Shown: piece by piece, positions 1 to 11,352 of the stretch
Layout: each line of letters opens with the position of its first letter
Numbering within the stretch: the stretch's first letter is position 1
Source of the DNA: Adineta steineri
Lineage: Eukaryota > Rotifera > Eurotatoria > Adinetida > Adinetidae
Length of the DNA: 64,000 nucleotides
Assembly (NCBI GenBank): GCA_905250115.1
Contig: CAJNOI010000211.1
Coordinates: forward strand, 1-64,000
Direction of reading: 5' to 3'
The notes under the pieces: generated by a model
Databases searched by the model: none
The model's input: only the letters and a program-made list of their open reading frames with translations
What the model was told of the DNA's origin: nothing
Position numbers and translations under genes: made by a program

Positions 1-1397
1 GTGTCCCTATTCTACACTTGTACCCTTCGAACATCTATCTATTCATTTAACTCTGCGCCCATATCAAATCTTTTGATAAATGAAATAAATCTCGCATCAA
101 TAAATAGACAATTTTATACTCTATTTTGGTAAGATGTTTCTAAGATCCCTGTTGATACTATTTAGGCCCAAAAGATTTGGAAACAACATCTGACACTATT
201 TTAGTTTTGAATATTACTTTCCAAATTTATATTTTTAGAAGTTAGTCATGTTCGACGAGTCGTTTATGATTTACACCTTTGAATGCAGAATTTTACTCTG
301 AACAAAATGATTCCGCATTAAACTAAATAACAAAAAACTATTTCATTGTCTCGAATTAAGAATTGATAATAACATTGTTTCCTAACAATCGCAGATGAGG
401 GACTGTCAATCTTTTCGATCTTCCGTCTAGAAATAAAACCTAGTTGGAAAACACGGTAAACAGTTTTGTAGAGCGAAAAAGTCTCTGTCGAATGAGCTTA
501 GAACGATATCTCCAAACCGTAGTTTTTAGCTTTAATAAAAGGCAAATCAAACTATTCCATTCTTTATGCTCTACTCGTTAAATTTTTGTTTTTCAAAATC
601 TTCGTCATTCTATTTTTATTTTCAAATGTCTTTTATTTCGTTTGTCAATGTGTGATGAAATGATTAGTTATCTCTCATAAATAACAGAATCAAAATAAGC
701 AACTTGATGAGCGAAGGACTACTAATGTTTTTTAACTCTAATGTTTATTTTTCTAGGGAGTAATCTTCACTTTTCACATGTCGACATGGATTGAAGATTT
801 CATTCATTAGTTTTCATCGTTCGTAACTATAGATGAGATTTTCTTGCAGATAAAAGACAATAATTGAACTATTGCAATAAAAATCAAAATATTTTTCTTT
901 TTTTTAAATAAAACTAAATAAATTCAAATGGAAATATCTCAATTCCTTCATCATTGAGAATTATTTATCTTTATTTATTCAACTAATTAATCTAAGCATT
1001 TCCATTTGATTATTTTAATGAAAACAAACTTATATGAGGACTAAAACTATGTAGAACAATACATTTATGAAAAGAAAACAGATTCTTTCACTCTCAAGGT
1101 CTTTCAAGTCAAACTAAATTTGAAAAAATGATCGTTTTGTTAAGTTAGAATGAAACTATCTGCCGATATAAACAGTTGTTCATAATAATATTGAAGAGAT
1201 GTTTTTCTAATAAATATTCGAATTATTTAATAAATCTCAGAAAATAAGTTTTTGTAATTATTAAAAAATCAAATTTCGTTTCTTGTCGATTATTATTCAT
1301 TTTATATTCTCTTACAAAAATATTTCACTTTTTCTTCATTTCTAAAAGATTTTTTATCTTAAAAATCAAAATTTCAAAATAAATACTTTACACTTAC
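1..1397. other. AT-rich non-coding stretch
   Basis: No convincing exon is visible on either strand. The minus-strand NHL gene that begins at 7485 has a donor (GTAAGTG, minus strand) immediately below 1398, so this stretch is most likely its next intron, with any later exon outside the window or too short to recognise. Confidence 0.5.
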
Positions 1398-4300
1398 CAC
1401 AACAATTTGTTAACAAATCAAATTTTTGAATTCGATTATTATTCTGATCAGTGACATACATGTTGCCAGAACTATCGAAACTAAGAGCCAGTGGATGGTT
1501 TAATTGATTGGATGCTGAACCTGCTACTTGAGAACATCCAACTAAACATTGAAAACCATTTGGTCCTGATCCAACAATACGATTATTCACACTATCCACA
1601 ATGAATAGATAATTATTAGCATCGAGGACTATTCCAGTTGGACCAGAGAGTGAAATGGTGAAATTTGTTGATCCATTTCCCGCCACTGTTGTTCCATTTA
1701 ACTGACCAGAGTGGAAAAGTTGAATTCGATTGTTATTCGCATCTGCCACATAGAGATCAAAGTTGATATTAACAAAGATTCCCCGAGGACCATTAAAAGC
1801 GTTTGGGGCAGAGCCCGAGCCACTCGTACCAGCAGCAATGATCGATGTATTTGTATTATCATTCAACCACTTTTTAATCACTTGATTATAATAAACCAGT
1901 GAACAGTATAAAGTATCATTGATATCAATAAAGAGACCAAAGCATGCTTCATTCACATTCATAACAGAGACACTGTTGTTTGTGTTCTGTGTGAATTTAT
2001 CAACTTGTTGGTTGTTACCATTATCGACATAAATATCACCATTAGTCGTCACGAAAAGAGTCATTGGTGAGGATAAATTGCCATAAATTGTCATTGTCGG
2101 ATCAATATTATTGTTGGTCCACACTTGAATTCGATTATTTTGTTTATCAGCTACATAGATCGAATTGTTTGTATTGACAAAAATTCCACAAGGGCTTGAG
2201 CCAACTGTGGTTTGATTTGCAAAAGTTGTTGCATTTTGATTCCAAGTTGCATTTGGACCAAAGTTTAGTTGATTAACTGAAAGAGCTAAAATAAAAAAGT
2301 TTGTTTTTGTTTTAATTTTGATTTGGAAATATTTTTGTTGTATGATATATAGTGAAATCTTATCTGATAATTTCTTGGAAATCTTTTGATTTTAGATTAG
2401 AAAAGCAAAATATTGATTATTTGATTAAAAAGAAATTCTTGTTAAGTCATAACGATAAAGAAAAAAAAGTAACGTTATCCAAATGATAAAAAGAGAAAAT
2501 CTATTTTTCATTATTACCACGATGTTTGTTAACAAATATGTTTTGATTGTTTGACTGATTTTTCTTTTGGTAAAAACAAAAGATTTCAAGTTCAATTTAT
2601 CAGAATTAAATTTCTTAATCGATCCTTTGAATTATGTTTTCGACAAAGATCGATTTCTTCAAATGAATCTTCTAATTATTTAATATCTAACAGAAATTTA
2701 TTCTTTTCTAAATATTTCAAATCCTTTTAAAATAAATTCTATTTACACTTTCAACCATTTTATATAAATAGATTTCAAATTAAATTAGAAAAAACACGTT
2801 GAAGATGAATTATATTTAAAAAGAGTTTTAAATCAAATCAATCATTCTTATCAATACAAATGTGAAAGACTAAATGTTTTTTGTCTTAGTTTTGTTAACT
2901 TTGTTTCTTATTCATCGATCTTCAATTCCGATGATGAATGAAAAATTAATTTAAATATTCATGATCTTGAGAAACTTTGGATCCTCTTTTATCATTTATT
3001 TAATAGAGAAATAAAACATTTCGAATGAGTTAGAGTTTCAGTAGAGTCAAGTGTCAATTCATTTCCATTTTAATAATTGAATATCGAACTAATATCATTG
3101 CTTTCAATCTCAATTAGATTTGGATTCTGTTTTCAAAGAAGAACAATCAATCGAGTTCTTCATGATCTCTCAGTTTTCATCGATAGATTAAACTGTACTT
3201 GATAAATTAGAAATATCGATCTATCACTGTCTCACGAGAAGAAGCTCAATGACTGATGAGAATATTTTATTTGTTCTAACTATCTGAATCTGTAATACTT
3301 ATTGCTGATAGAAAACACAACGACCTAAGTATTGTTTACATGATTAGTCCATGCAGAGTGTATTTTAAATTCATTCTTCTCCTTCTTATAAGGCTCTTGT
3401 TTTTCTTTTGAATTAGTATGACATATCACTCTTTCTTTTATCGAGACAATTCTTTAATAACACAACAAATAAAAAACCTTTTACAGAAAACATTTCTTTA
3501 ATGACGAAAAATGATAAACTTGAACAATTCAAAGAACTTATGGACTTTTGTAAAACTCTAACGGATCATACATCTTCTCAGGTTGTTTTTCTTTCAAGAA
3601 AATATTCCATTCCTTTCGTTTTCAAACGAATGTGACGATCGACTATCGCAGATACACATTTACATTAAATATGCAAATATGATGTTTACAAATTCTAACT
3701 CATCTTGCAATCTCTGCAAGTCAAGTATGATTACGATCACCATCCAAGAAGGTCCAGCAAGTAGTCATTCCATCTGTTTCTATACTAATCCAATAAAGCT
3801 TGCGACCATAACCGCAAAATGTATCATTTAAATCACTCACTTTCACTCAACAAAGGATCCGATCTACCACCCTATCATGAGCTAGTGTCATCTTTTAGGA
3901 GCCTTTGACGCGCAGTGGTCAGTGATTTATCCAGAGGGGTGCCCGGGGGGGGGGGGGGGGGGGCCCCCCCCCCCCCCCCCCCCCCCCCCAAAGCTGTCTC
4001 CCCCCCCCCCCCCCCCCCGAAAGTTTACGATTTTGTACTGAGTCCTGTGTATTGGCCCCTCCGGAAAATAGGTTTCGCCTCCTGGAACTTGCATTCGCCC
4101 CTCCGGAAAAAAAATCCTGGATAAAACGCTGACAATGATGCCAGTTAATGCGGCTCACTACATATCAACAAAGCCAGCAATGCACTGTGATATGGTTGAT
4201 CGATGACACACAATCCAATCAATCAATTCACTTTAGTTTTTGGGCAATTCGGACTTGTAAATGGTATTAATCGGCGATATTCGAATGAGTAACAGTTAGA

Positions 4301-7300
4301 TTCTTAAGTGGCAATGAATAAAAAGTCGCGGAACCTTCGCTAATATCGTCGAAATTTCATAAAGCTTTCAATATATAGATAGCGACAGTTTAGTGTACTT
4401 TTTTCGTCAATAACTGATAATAGTTTTACAGATAAAGATCAAAATTTCTATCCGGTCAATTGCTTTCTTGCAATATAGCTAATCAAAGTCACAATAATAC
4501 GGTTAATCATAGACTCTGACTACATCTCACCAAATCTTCTGATCCGCTATACGATATCGTTCTTCAGTGTGGCCTGCTAAAGCCAAACAAAACTTGAAAA
4601 CTATCGCCATCAAAATATGGCACTATTACCCATTAGCGCTTATGAGGACCTGTGCTCCATCGTCATGCTGCTCCACGATGCCATAAAGGCAGGTAAGTGA
4701 CGAAAATGTCGACATTTTTTATGCGCCCAAAGCCCATATATGACGGGTGAAAATTTCTTTTTGAAGTGAAAACGAGTTTGAATGCATTAACTTTGACCAT
4801 GTCAGTTTCTCTCGAAAAAGAAATTTTCCTAACACGTTATAATGTACGCTTTTGACGTGTAGGAAGGTTGATTTTCTTCTTCCTTGCCTGGCTTAATCCT
4901 CACCCTATCACTGAACAACTTATGTATCGCATTATGATACAGCCAGCTAATATAGCTCGTTAAAGATCAACAAGACCTACGACTCTCTGTAATATGACAA
5001 ATGTTATACCACGCATCAAAGTAAAGTAAAATCTGTGATGTAAAATGACCTAACTAGTCATAATCGCTGCCCAGCTAATGCTACCGACTTTATCGCTCAG
5101 AGAAGTCTGCAATATACAACGATATGCTCAATCAATGCAGCTCGCTAGTGATCAACAAAGCTAATGAGTTTCTGTTCTATGGCGAATGCATGCTGCGTAC
5201 TACAGCTCAACTAAACCTACTAAATATTCCCATATAGTTACCGAAGCCGACGATCTACTGCGATGTGGCAAGTCCATACCAACTACTTTCATGATAAAAG
5301 ATGTACAAGCATTATATGATATATTTGGACCCGACATGCACGGGACACGTGGGCACCCACAGTTCCCCATGAGATTTCTCGGGATGATGGACCATTTTGA
5401 AAAATCCACGGGTCGGCACGGGGGAGAAAGTTTACGGAGCAGGGAGAATAAATGCCTCCCTCCCCTCCCGTGAATCTCTAAGCTGAACCTTATTTTAGTC
5501 CAGCTGGTATTATTACTAGTCAGAGAAGGTCAAATCCTATCCCATGTAAAATCTATGACATCATCACAACTCGATCCTTTCTTTCTGATAGCAGTAATGA
5601 ATCTTATTTATGAAAAATAGATCTTTTTGACTTGTGATATAAAGATATGTGAGAATAATGGTCCTATTGAACATATAAATTACTCGACGAGATAACCGCA
5701 GAGAAACTTGTCCAAATAGTTCATATAGGGCCGAAATCCTGCACTCATATAATTTCGTCGGAAACTTGCTCGATGCCTTTTATCCTTCTCTCAGGTTCCT
5801 GAGGAAACTTTTAGTATTGATCGTCCTTGTCAAGTTCCATAGTAACTATGAGAATGTACTCGCCAATCTTTGATCTTGGTTGTTCAGGTCTGTGATGTAG
5901 GGGTTTCTGTAATGGTGAGAGGCTGGAAAAGCTTCATTTACAACTCATAATCGGTATTTTTGTTGCGAAAATATATGAGTTTCATAGAAAACGTTGATAT
6001 TAATTACGGTACGGCAATCGGCGGGGCACGGGGATGGATTGTCACGCACCGCGGCGCGGCGGGGGGGGGGGCGAAAAAATGGTGCCCCGTGCATCTCTTA
6101 TTTGGACTATGTCGTGCTCGGAGATAATTTTGCGAAATCTGCGATGTATTCTATTGTGGCTAGTTATCACCGTCTCCTACCGCGCCAAGAACCTCCCAAG
6201 CTCTATCATATGGCTCATAAATGGAACCGGTAGAGATTTTTTTGACCAGACCAGTCGGTTTATATTTATGGTAAACTGGCAAAAACCGGCCAGTTATCCA
6301 GTATGATTTCACCGGTAAAAAACCGCGTGAATATATGTCTCAAGATCTTTTTCACGAGAATTCATTTGTCACAATATAGATTTTCAGTATGTCGATCATT
6401 GTGGAACAAAACGATCTTCCGATAAGATCTGTGTAAATGGTTTTTATCAAATTCCAGATTTGGATCTTATGTACTAATATGAATGATATATTATTTCCCA
6501 AAAATAACAAAAAAACCCGGTGAAAATCGGTCGCTTTGAAAAATTCGACCGGACCGGGCCAGCAAACGACCAAACCGGTACCGGTCTTGCCGATTTTGCT
6601 GGACGGGCTCCAATTATGATATGGCCCCATTTACCTTCTTCGACTTACGAGAACCTCTGATCCGCTGAAGTCCAGCAAACTACGTATGCTCTCACAACCA
6701 AATTAAGCATAACCACCCGTTAGCATGTAACAGACTACTACAATGTGGTTAGTAAATGCCACCCGCAACGATATGGCAAACAATCTAACTGCCTACAATA
6801 TGAATAGGATATACCGCGTGAGATGATTCACTAAATCCTATGATAAAATATGGTACAGTTGGTCTTAGTCGGTGGCCACAGTCTAGCAAACTATGTCATC
6901 CTCCTTCATATGGCTATTCAATAGTGCCCTTCACAGCTCAGGAGAGCCTCGTATCCATTATTATATGGATTGTCACTGCCGTTGGTCAAAGTGCAGCCCA
7001 GGGCTTCGGAGTCGGTAGAAACAGCTCAGCGAAATTCGATCAATCACGTTAGTCTTATTCATCAAAGCCAGTGGCCTAAGTTCAAGTCACCTGCTTTTAC
7101 CTACAGTTTGCACTGTTAGAATCTTCTGTTCACGGGACTATTACCAAATGAAAACGTTCTTTTCCTAATCAATCTTGAGCATATCCATCATATGTTATAC
7201 ACTTCTCCAAAAAACATCATTCACAGTCTGATTTTCTTTGCTTAACTCATTCCATCTTTTGATTATTACTACTAAAAAAATTCGTTGTATTTTCTTATCT

Positions 7301-7485
7301 CTCAGTCAGCTTTACATCGATTAACTTTATTGACAGACACTATGTACGAGTAGAATTATTCATAAATAATAGATATCGGCAAACAATGGCAGTAAAGGAG
7401 TAGAAAAAATGATAAAGTCTTTACCTGATAGTTCTTCGATGATCACCAAAATTATCCACAGTTTGAACATGCGAAGCGATATCAT
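1398..7485 (-). CDS. Secreted six-bladed NHL-repeat protein (3' end outside or unseen)
   Basis: Two exons join in frame. Exon 1 (7485-7425) encodes a hydrophobic leader beginning MISLRMFKLWIILVII, a likely signal peptide, and ends in phase 1 before a GTAAAG donor. Exon 2 (2286-1398) follows a TTTTAG acceptor; the split codon gives alanine and the protein continues LSVNQLNFGPN. Exon 2 holds six NHL-type repeats with the recurring pattern (I/L)xV(D/N)xxxx(I/L)YVxDxxNNRI, enough for one closed propeller, and many N-x-S/T sites as expected for an extracellular protein. It ends at a second donor after TNCC, so the C-terminus is not seen. Secreted NHL proteins are a large family in bdelloids; the ligand is unknown. 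The 5.1-kb intron is far longer than others in the window and holds GC-rich repeat DNA. Pairing the leader exon with this propeller exon is inferred from phase and residue fit, not from a transcript. Confidence 0.75.
2287..3849. other. AT-rich part of the long NHL-gene intron
   Basis: About 1.5 kb of AT-rich sequence between the propeller exon and the GC-richer block. No exon, RNA gene or clear repeat was recognised in it. Confidence 0.5.
3918..4133. mobile_element. Miniature inverted-repeat element with poly-G/poly-C core
   Basis: The left end GTCAGTGATTTATCCAG and the inverted complement of the right end, GTCAGCGTTTTATCCAG, match at 15 of 17 positions, so this is a short non-autonomous element of 216 bp. 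The inside is long runs of G and C that may be length-variable or assembly-sensitive. No clear target-site duplication is visible. No protein is encoded; the proline/glycine frames are translation of the homopolymers. Confidence 0.6.
6216..6618. mobile_element. Decayed CCGG-rich inverted-repeat element
   Basis: The left end CATAAATGGAACCGG and the inverted complement of the right end, CATAATTGGAGCCCG, match at 12 of 15 positions. Internal ACCGGT, CCGGCC and GACCGGACCGG blocks repeat in both orientations. This resembles decayed hAT-like non-autonomous elements, but the assignment is an inference from texture only. Confidence 0.4.
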
Positions 7486-8885
7486 CGTAAACAAGTGAAA
7501 CACTTTCCGTGTTCAACTGGTTCAACGATGATACAAGATAAGAATATCAAAGTGAAAAACTTTAAATAAAAGACTTAGATCGATATACTTTTTCAAAGAA
7601 AATGAGAAGAAGAAATGAAATGAAGCTAACAACTGCTCACTCTTTATATTTCCCTCCCTCTCTCTTCGCCTTCGCTCGTTTGCTTACTTGTCTATTATTC
7701 ATTGACTTCAACAGGCATGACTTTGACAGGAGAATTTTGTAAAGGTTAAAAACAAATAGTACAAAAAATTCCGATAGTAAATAGAACAATACTTTCGGGG
7801 AAGAAATTCTTTCTTCCATTATATATCTTGCTTGTAACAAAAAAAAACTCAATAAATGTCTGTTTACTCTACATTGTTGAAATTGTTATTTTACGTAAAT
7901 TGATTTATCATTAAATAATGATCAATGATACACAGATACAATCCAGATCTATTGAGTTTTCATGTTTGAAGAGATTTATCAATACCGTCAATGAATCAAA
8001 ATAAAATGTGTTTTTTCTGAAATTTTTCTTCATGCCATGACTTTAGAAAAGAGAAAATGAAGTATAACTTCATCTGTATTTGATTTTGTGTGAAAAAATT
8101 TTGAGAAAAAGAAAACGATTTATTCGAGTTTCATATTGATAAAACTATTAATTATAATTATTCTTTATACGATGAAGAAATTTAAATGATTTTTTAGTCA
8201 TTTTAAATTTCTCTAGAGAAAGAGACTATAGAGAAACTGCTAGAAAAAGAGATGTATGATTTAGCAGTGTCAACATAATGAAGATGAAACCTTTTAATAG
8301 GATAAGAAAATGAGCAACATTAAAAGGACATGTCTCCGATCAAATGTTTACAAATCATTGACGTCAATCGGAACTGTGTCCACTTATTTGTTTCATCATG
8401 TCAGGCTTTTTTATAAGTTTTTCTTTCGTTTTTTAATTGTTTACTTATTTGTATTGAGCTATTTCTTCTTCGATTTTGGCAAATTTTTATCACAAACCGT
8501 ACGTATTTCATACAGATGATAGTTTAAGAGGAATAGATGTGATATTGTTATCTTTGAATGCGAATGATTTACTGTCGAACCTAACTATCGGATCAAGGCC
8601 GTCGAGAGATGTCAAGTTATTATTTATATATAAGAATGATTTTCAGCGAATACTATTTTTTTCAACATACAATCACCAACGACCATCTATCCAGTGAGTA
8701 GGCCTAGGTGAGTTAGGTACATATCCAAAGTATCAGGTCTCAATTTCGGGGTGATTGCGTCTTTTACAATAAACTGTTGGTTAGGAACAATATGAATACA
8801 ATAAACATCTTCTTTGTTTATTTAGTATGGAGATGCTTAGTTTGATATTACTACAAGTTTAGTGTTATTTACATAAGAGTACTTT
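7486..8885. other. Intergenic, upstream of the NHL leader exon
   Basis: AT-rich stretch with no convincing gene. It must contain the promoter of the minus-strand NHL gene, but no specific element could be identified. Short frames here (for example 8310-8697) look accidental. Confidence 0.4.
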
Positions 8886-9223
8886 TTATACTTCACTTCG
8901 AAATGTTTCCGACACGAAAAAATAGCCATAGCAGCCTACGTAAAATGGAATGTAAGTACTAAAAACGGCTACGGTTCTCACAAAAACATCAATTTGCACT
9001 TCTTCAACACTTAGTCGTGTATTATTTGTAATCTGTTGGTAAACGGATACAAATGACAACATGAAAGTAAAGATGATGTAGATAATAATGTCAATAAGGA
9101 GCATAAAAATAAGTTGTCGATCTTTTGATTGAATACAGTGTAAGACATCATCACCTGAATCTCTACTTCTAGATAACACAGAAATAGCTCTTAAAAAATT
9201 GTCTTTTTTCGTAGATCAAACAT
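8886..9223 (-). pseudogene. Fragment of a seven-helix GPCR (last helices)
   Basis: The minus-strand frame ending at the TAA at 8886-8888 reads a charged loop with DRQLIFMLLIDIIIYIIF (a helix-5/6-like segment) and later STYIPFYVGCYGYFFVSETF, which looks like the last helix and the start of the cytoplasmic tail of rhodopsin-like orphan receptors common in bdelloids. The frame closes at a TGA near 9225, and above that point the sequence becomes G-rich tandem repeat, so helices 1-4 are missing. A receptor cannot be made from this piece. A missing upstream exon is possible but none is visible. Confidence 0.5.
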
Positions 9224-9315
9224 TTTTTTCTAATGTCAAAGATTATTTCTAAGCAAGGACAGGCATCAGATTGTTCTACTAAGTGCAAATGCGTTTGTCT
9301 GTGTGTGTGTGCCAG

Positions 9316-9620
9316 GGTCAAAAGAACATCGAAAATTAATTTCTCGGAAAAGATATTTCTAGAGGTTTTTCGATACGGGGAGCTCGAATCTGGGGTCTAT
9401 TGGGTGACCATGGGGTAGGGGGTGGGTAAGGGTGGGTGACGATGGGTGAAAGGTCAAAAAAACATCGAAAACTAGTTTTTCAAAAAACAGATTTCTAGAG
9501 GTTTTTTGACGCGGGAAGTTCGAATCTGAGGTCAATTGGGTGACCGTGTGGTAGGGGGTGGCTGAAGTTGGGTGAGAGGTCGGAGATACATCGAAAATTG
9601 ATTTTTCACGGTTTTCATTT
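9316..9620. repeat. Degenerate tandem repeat, about 126-136 bp period
   Basis: The segment GGTCAAAAGAACATCGAAAA (9316) recurs as GGTCAAAAAAACATCGAAAA (9452) and, weaker, near 9578. Each copy is followed by TTTCTAGAGG, a GAATCTG(G/A)GGTC motif and a GGGTGGGTGA tail. About 2.2 copies are present. A related piece (GGTCAAAAAAAC...) lies near 13580. Confidence 0.65.
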
Positions 9621-9921
9621 TTTTTTCCAGTAAATGTGAAGTAAATGTATTTCTACGAGGATGGGTTAAGTGAGTTGTGGAACGAGGGTTAGTTGTTGAG
9701 AAATGAGAAATCGTGGTTGATATTATTGACCGATCAGAAATCACGGGTCACAAAACTGTAGAATCAGGTCTTGAGAGTGTGATTATGAGTGTGGGTTGGT
9801 GCCGGGTTTGGATGATGGTGTAGAAAGGCAGATGAGGATGTATAATGGCAAAATAATCACATCCAGCAACACCACACACCCCTGAAATGCGTTATATGAA
9901 GCAGAGAGACTGTTTTCTTTT

Positions 9922-10487
9922 CTCGACTGTAAGGAGGGTGTAGGAGAAAACGTCTGTCTGTTTGTCTGGAGAGGTCGAAGAAACGTTGGTGTCAACAAAA
10001 CAGATTCAATCAGAATACCTTTCAAGATCCTAAATCGTAAGTGTTCGGGAGCGGTGGATCCGATGGTACCATTGGTTTCTCGATATGCTTCCCTCGCCCA
10101 CTACATGGGAAACTATACATAGAGAGTGCCTATTCTTAAATGATCATGTAACAACAATAGACGAGTGACGGATAGAGTCAAAAGCATTTAGGATCATTGG
10201 TTAGCAGTGGTGAGTCGGGAGTGGCGGACCGAAGGGACGCCGACGACCGACGAGCTGCTGCGGATGTAGCACTGTTCATGGACGTGCTCGTGTATGAACT
10301 AGAAAAAGTTTTTGTTGGATTCATGAAGTCACCCGGCACAATGCTGAAAATTGAGAAACATTTCAACAAACTATAGTATAGGGAGTAGAAAGAGTGCATC
10401 TCCATGATTTATTTTTGGAAGTATAGTAATCGCAAACAGTCGAGGGTCTAGCGAGTCGCCCCGACGCGCGTTACTTGTTATTTAACA
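9922..10487. repeat. Repeat unit bounded by CTCGACTGT / ACAGTCGAG, copy 1
   Basis: It starts with CTCGACTGTA, followed by GGAGGGTGTA and a CTGTCTGTTTGTCTGG stretch. It ends with the inverse motif ACAGTCGAGGGT (from about 10437) and a tail reading CGTTACTTGTTATT. The same order of landmarks recurs at 13519-14669, on the other side of the acyltransferase gene. No coding sequence was recognised inside. Confidence 0.5.
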
Positions 10488-11352
10488 CAGTACTATGTCA
10501 TCGATTTACTTGCATGCCCATTAGAATACTGCGCGAGTTGAGCTTTTCGAAACCACACTCGACTCGAAAAATTGCATTCATTTCTTCTAATCCATTGGAT
10601 CACTTTATTTCAATACTTTGTATATAAAAAGTAGAAAGTTTATAAGGATAACAAATATATAAGAAAGGCTCCGTTTAAACGAAAAATATTCATCACAATT
10701 GAGTGTCTTATCATATTCGAGCCTGAGTGTGAACTTTAGAAATATCGTATATATTCTTATGTTATAAAAATAGAGAGTAAGAGCATATGGAATGAAAATA
10801 GGAATGCACCAGTATGTAAAACATTGTAAAATCAGTAACGGGAATAAGAACTACGAGTTACTATCAGTTTTCTATTGCATTAGAATCAGAAAATTAAACT
10901 GAGTCCGAAAAAGTATCAGTATAGCTATACTGATACATACCTGTATGACAAACTGTAACCCGGTATTCTTCAAAGCTCAACCTACATCCGACCCGCACCC
11001 GTCGACAGGTTGGCTAGGGTTGCAGTACCCTAATGCCTGTACTGTTTATAGGATATATTTCGCATAAATATAAGGAATAACAAGGCAATTTGACGTGTAA
11101 AGCAGATTAAATATACAATTACTTAATACTGTTGGTGTATGATAAACTGCTGATTTATGAAAATAAATAGTAAAAACTTTAAGCAAGGACTGTTATAGCA
11201 TGACTGCAGTAATCAGACGGTGTATATATAACTTATCAAGGGACTGATTTAATTCTTACACGATCGGAAAAATGACCCATGCCCGTTCAGTCCGCGTCTA
11301 CCGGTTCCATCTCTGATTTGTCATCCTACTTCCTGAATAGTATAAACGCTTA
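10488..11352. other. Intergenic, no gene seen
   Basis: Mixed-composition sequence between the first bounded repeat and the 3' end of the acyltransferase gene. A local inverted pair (CAACCTACATCCG... and CAGGTTGGCTAGGGTTG) lies near 10979-11030. No exon recognised. Confidence 0.4.

Larger units (their letters stand above)
3850..7140. repeat. GC-richer repeat block inside the NHL intron
   Basis: Base composition changes visibly here compared with both flanks, and no long open frame is present. A loosely conserved motif of the form CTC(A/G)(C/T)TA...ATCAACAA(A/G) recurs near 4153, 4955 and 5140, and a second motif (CCAGCAAACTA...) near 6671 and 6890, so the block looks like decayed repeats of long period. 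It also contains a homopolymer-rich inverted-repeat element (3918-4133), a CCGG-rich degenerate element (6216-6618) and G-rich palindromic patches near 5335-5470 and 6015-6095. The boundaries are approximate. I read it as an insertion of repetitive DNA into an intron, not as genes. Confidence 0.5.

Noticed and set aside
3915..4158. Proline/glycine-rich open frames on both strands
   Set aside because: They are translations of long G and C runs inside a short inverted-repeat element, with no start context or homologous domain.
5186..5473. 95-codon frame in the GC-richer intron block
   Set aside because: No recognisable domain; it runs through palindromic G-rich repeat text and has no splice or start support.
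8310..8697. Two overlapping short plus-strand frames
   Set aside because: No domain, no conservation inside the window, and AT-driven composition.
10178..10405. 75-codon minus-strand Ser/Ala-rich frame
   Set aside because: Within a repeat unit of mixed composition; no domain and no splice support.
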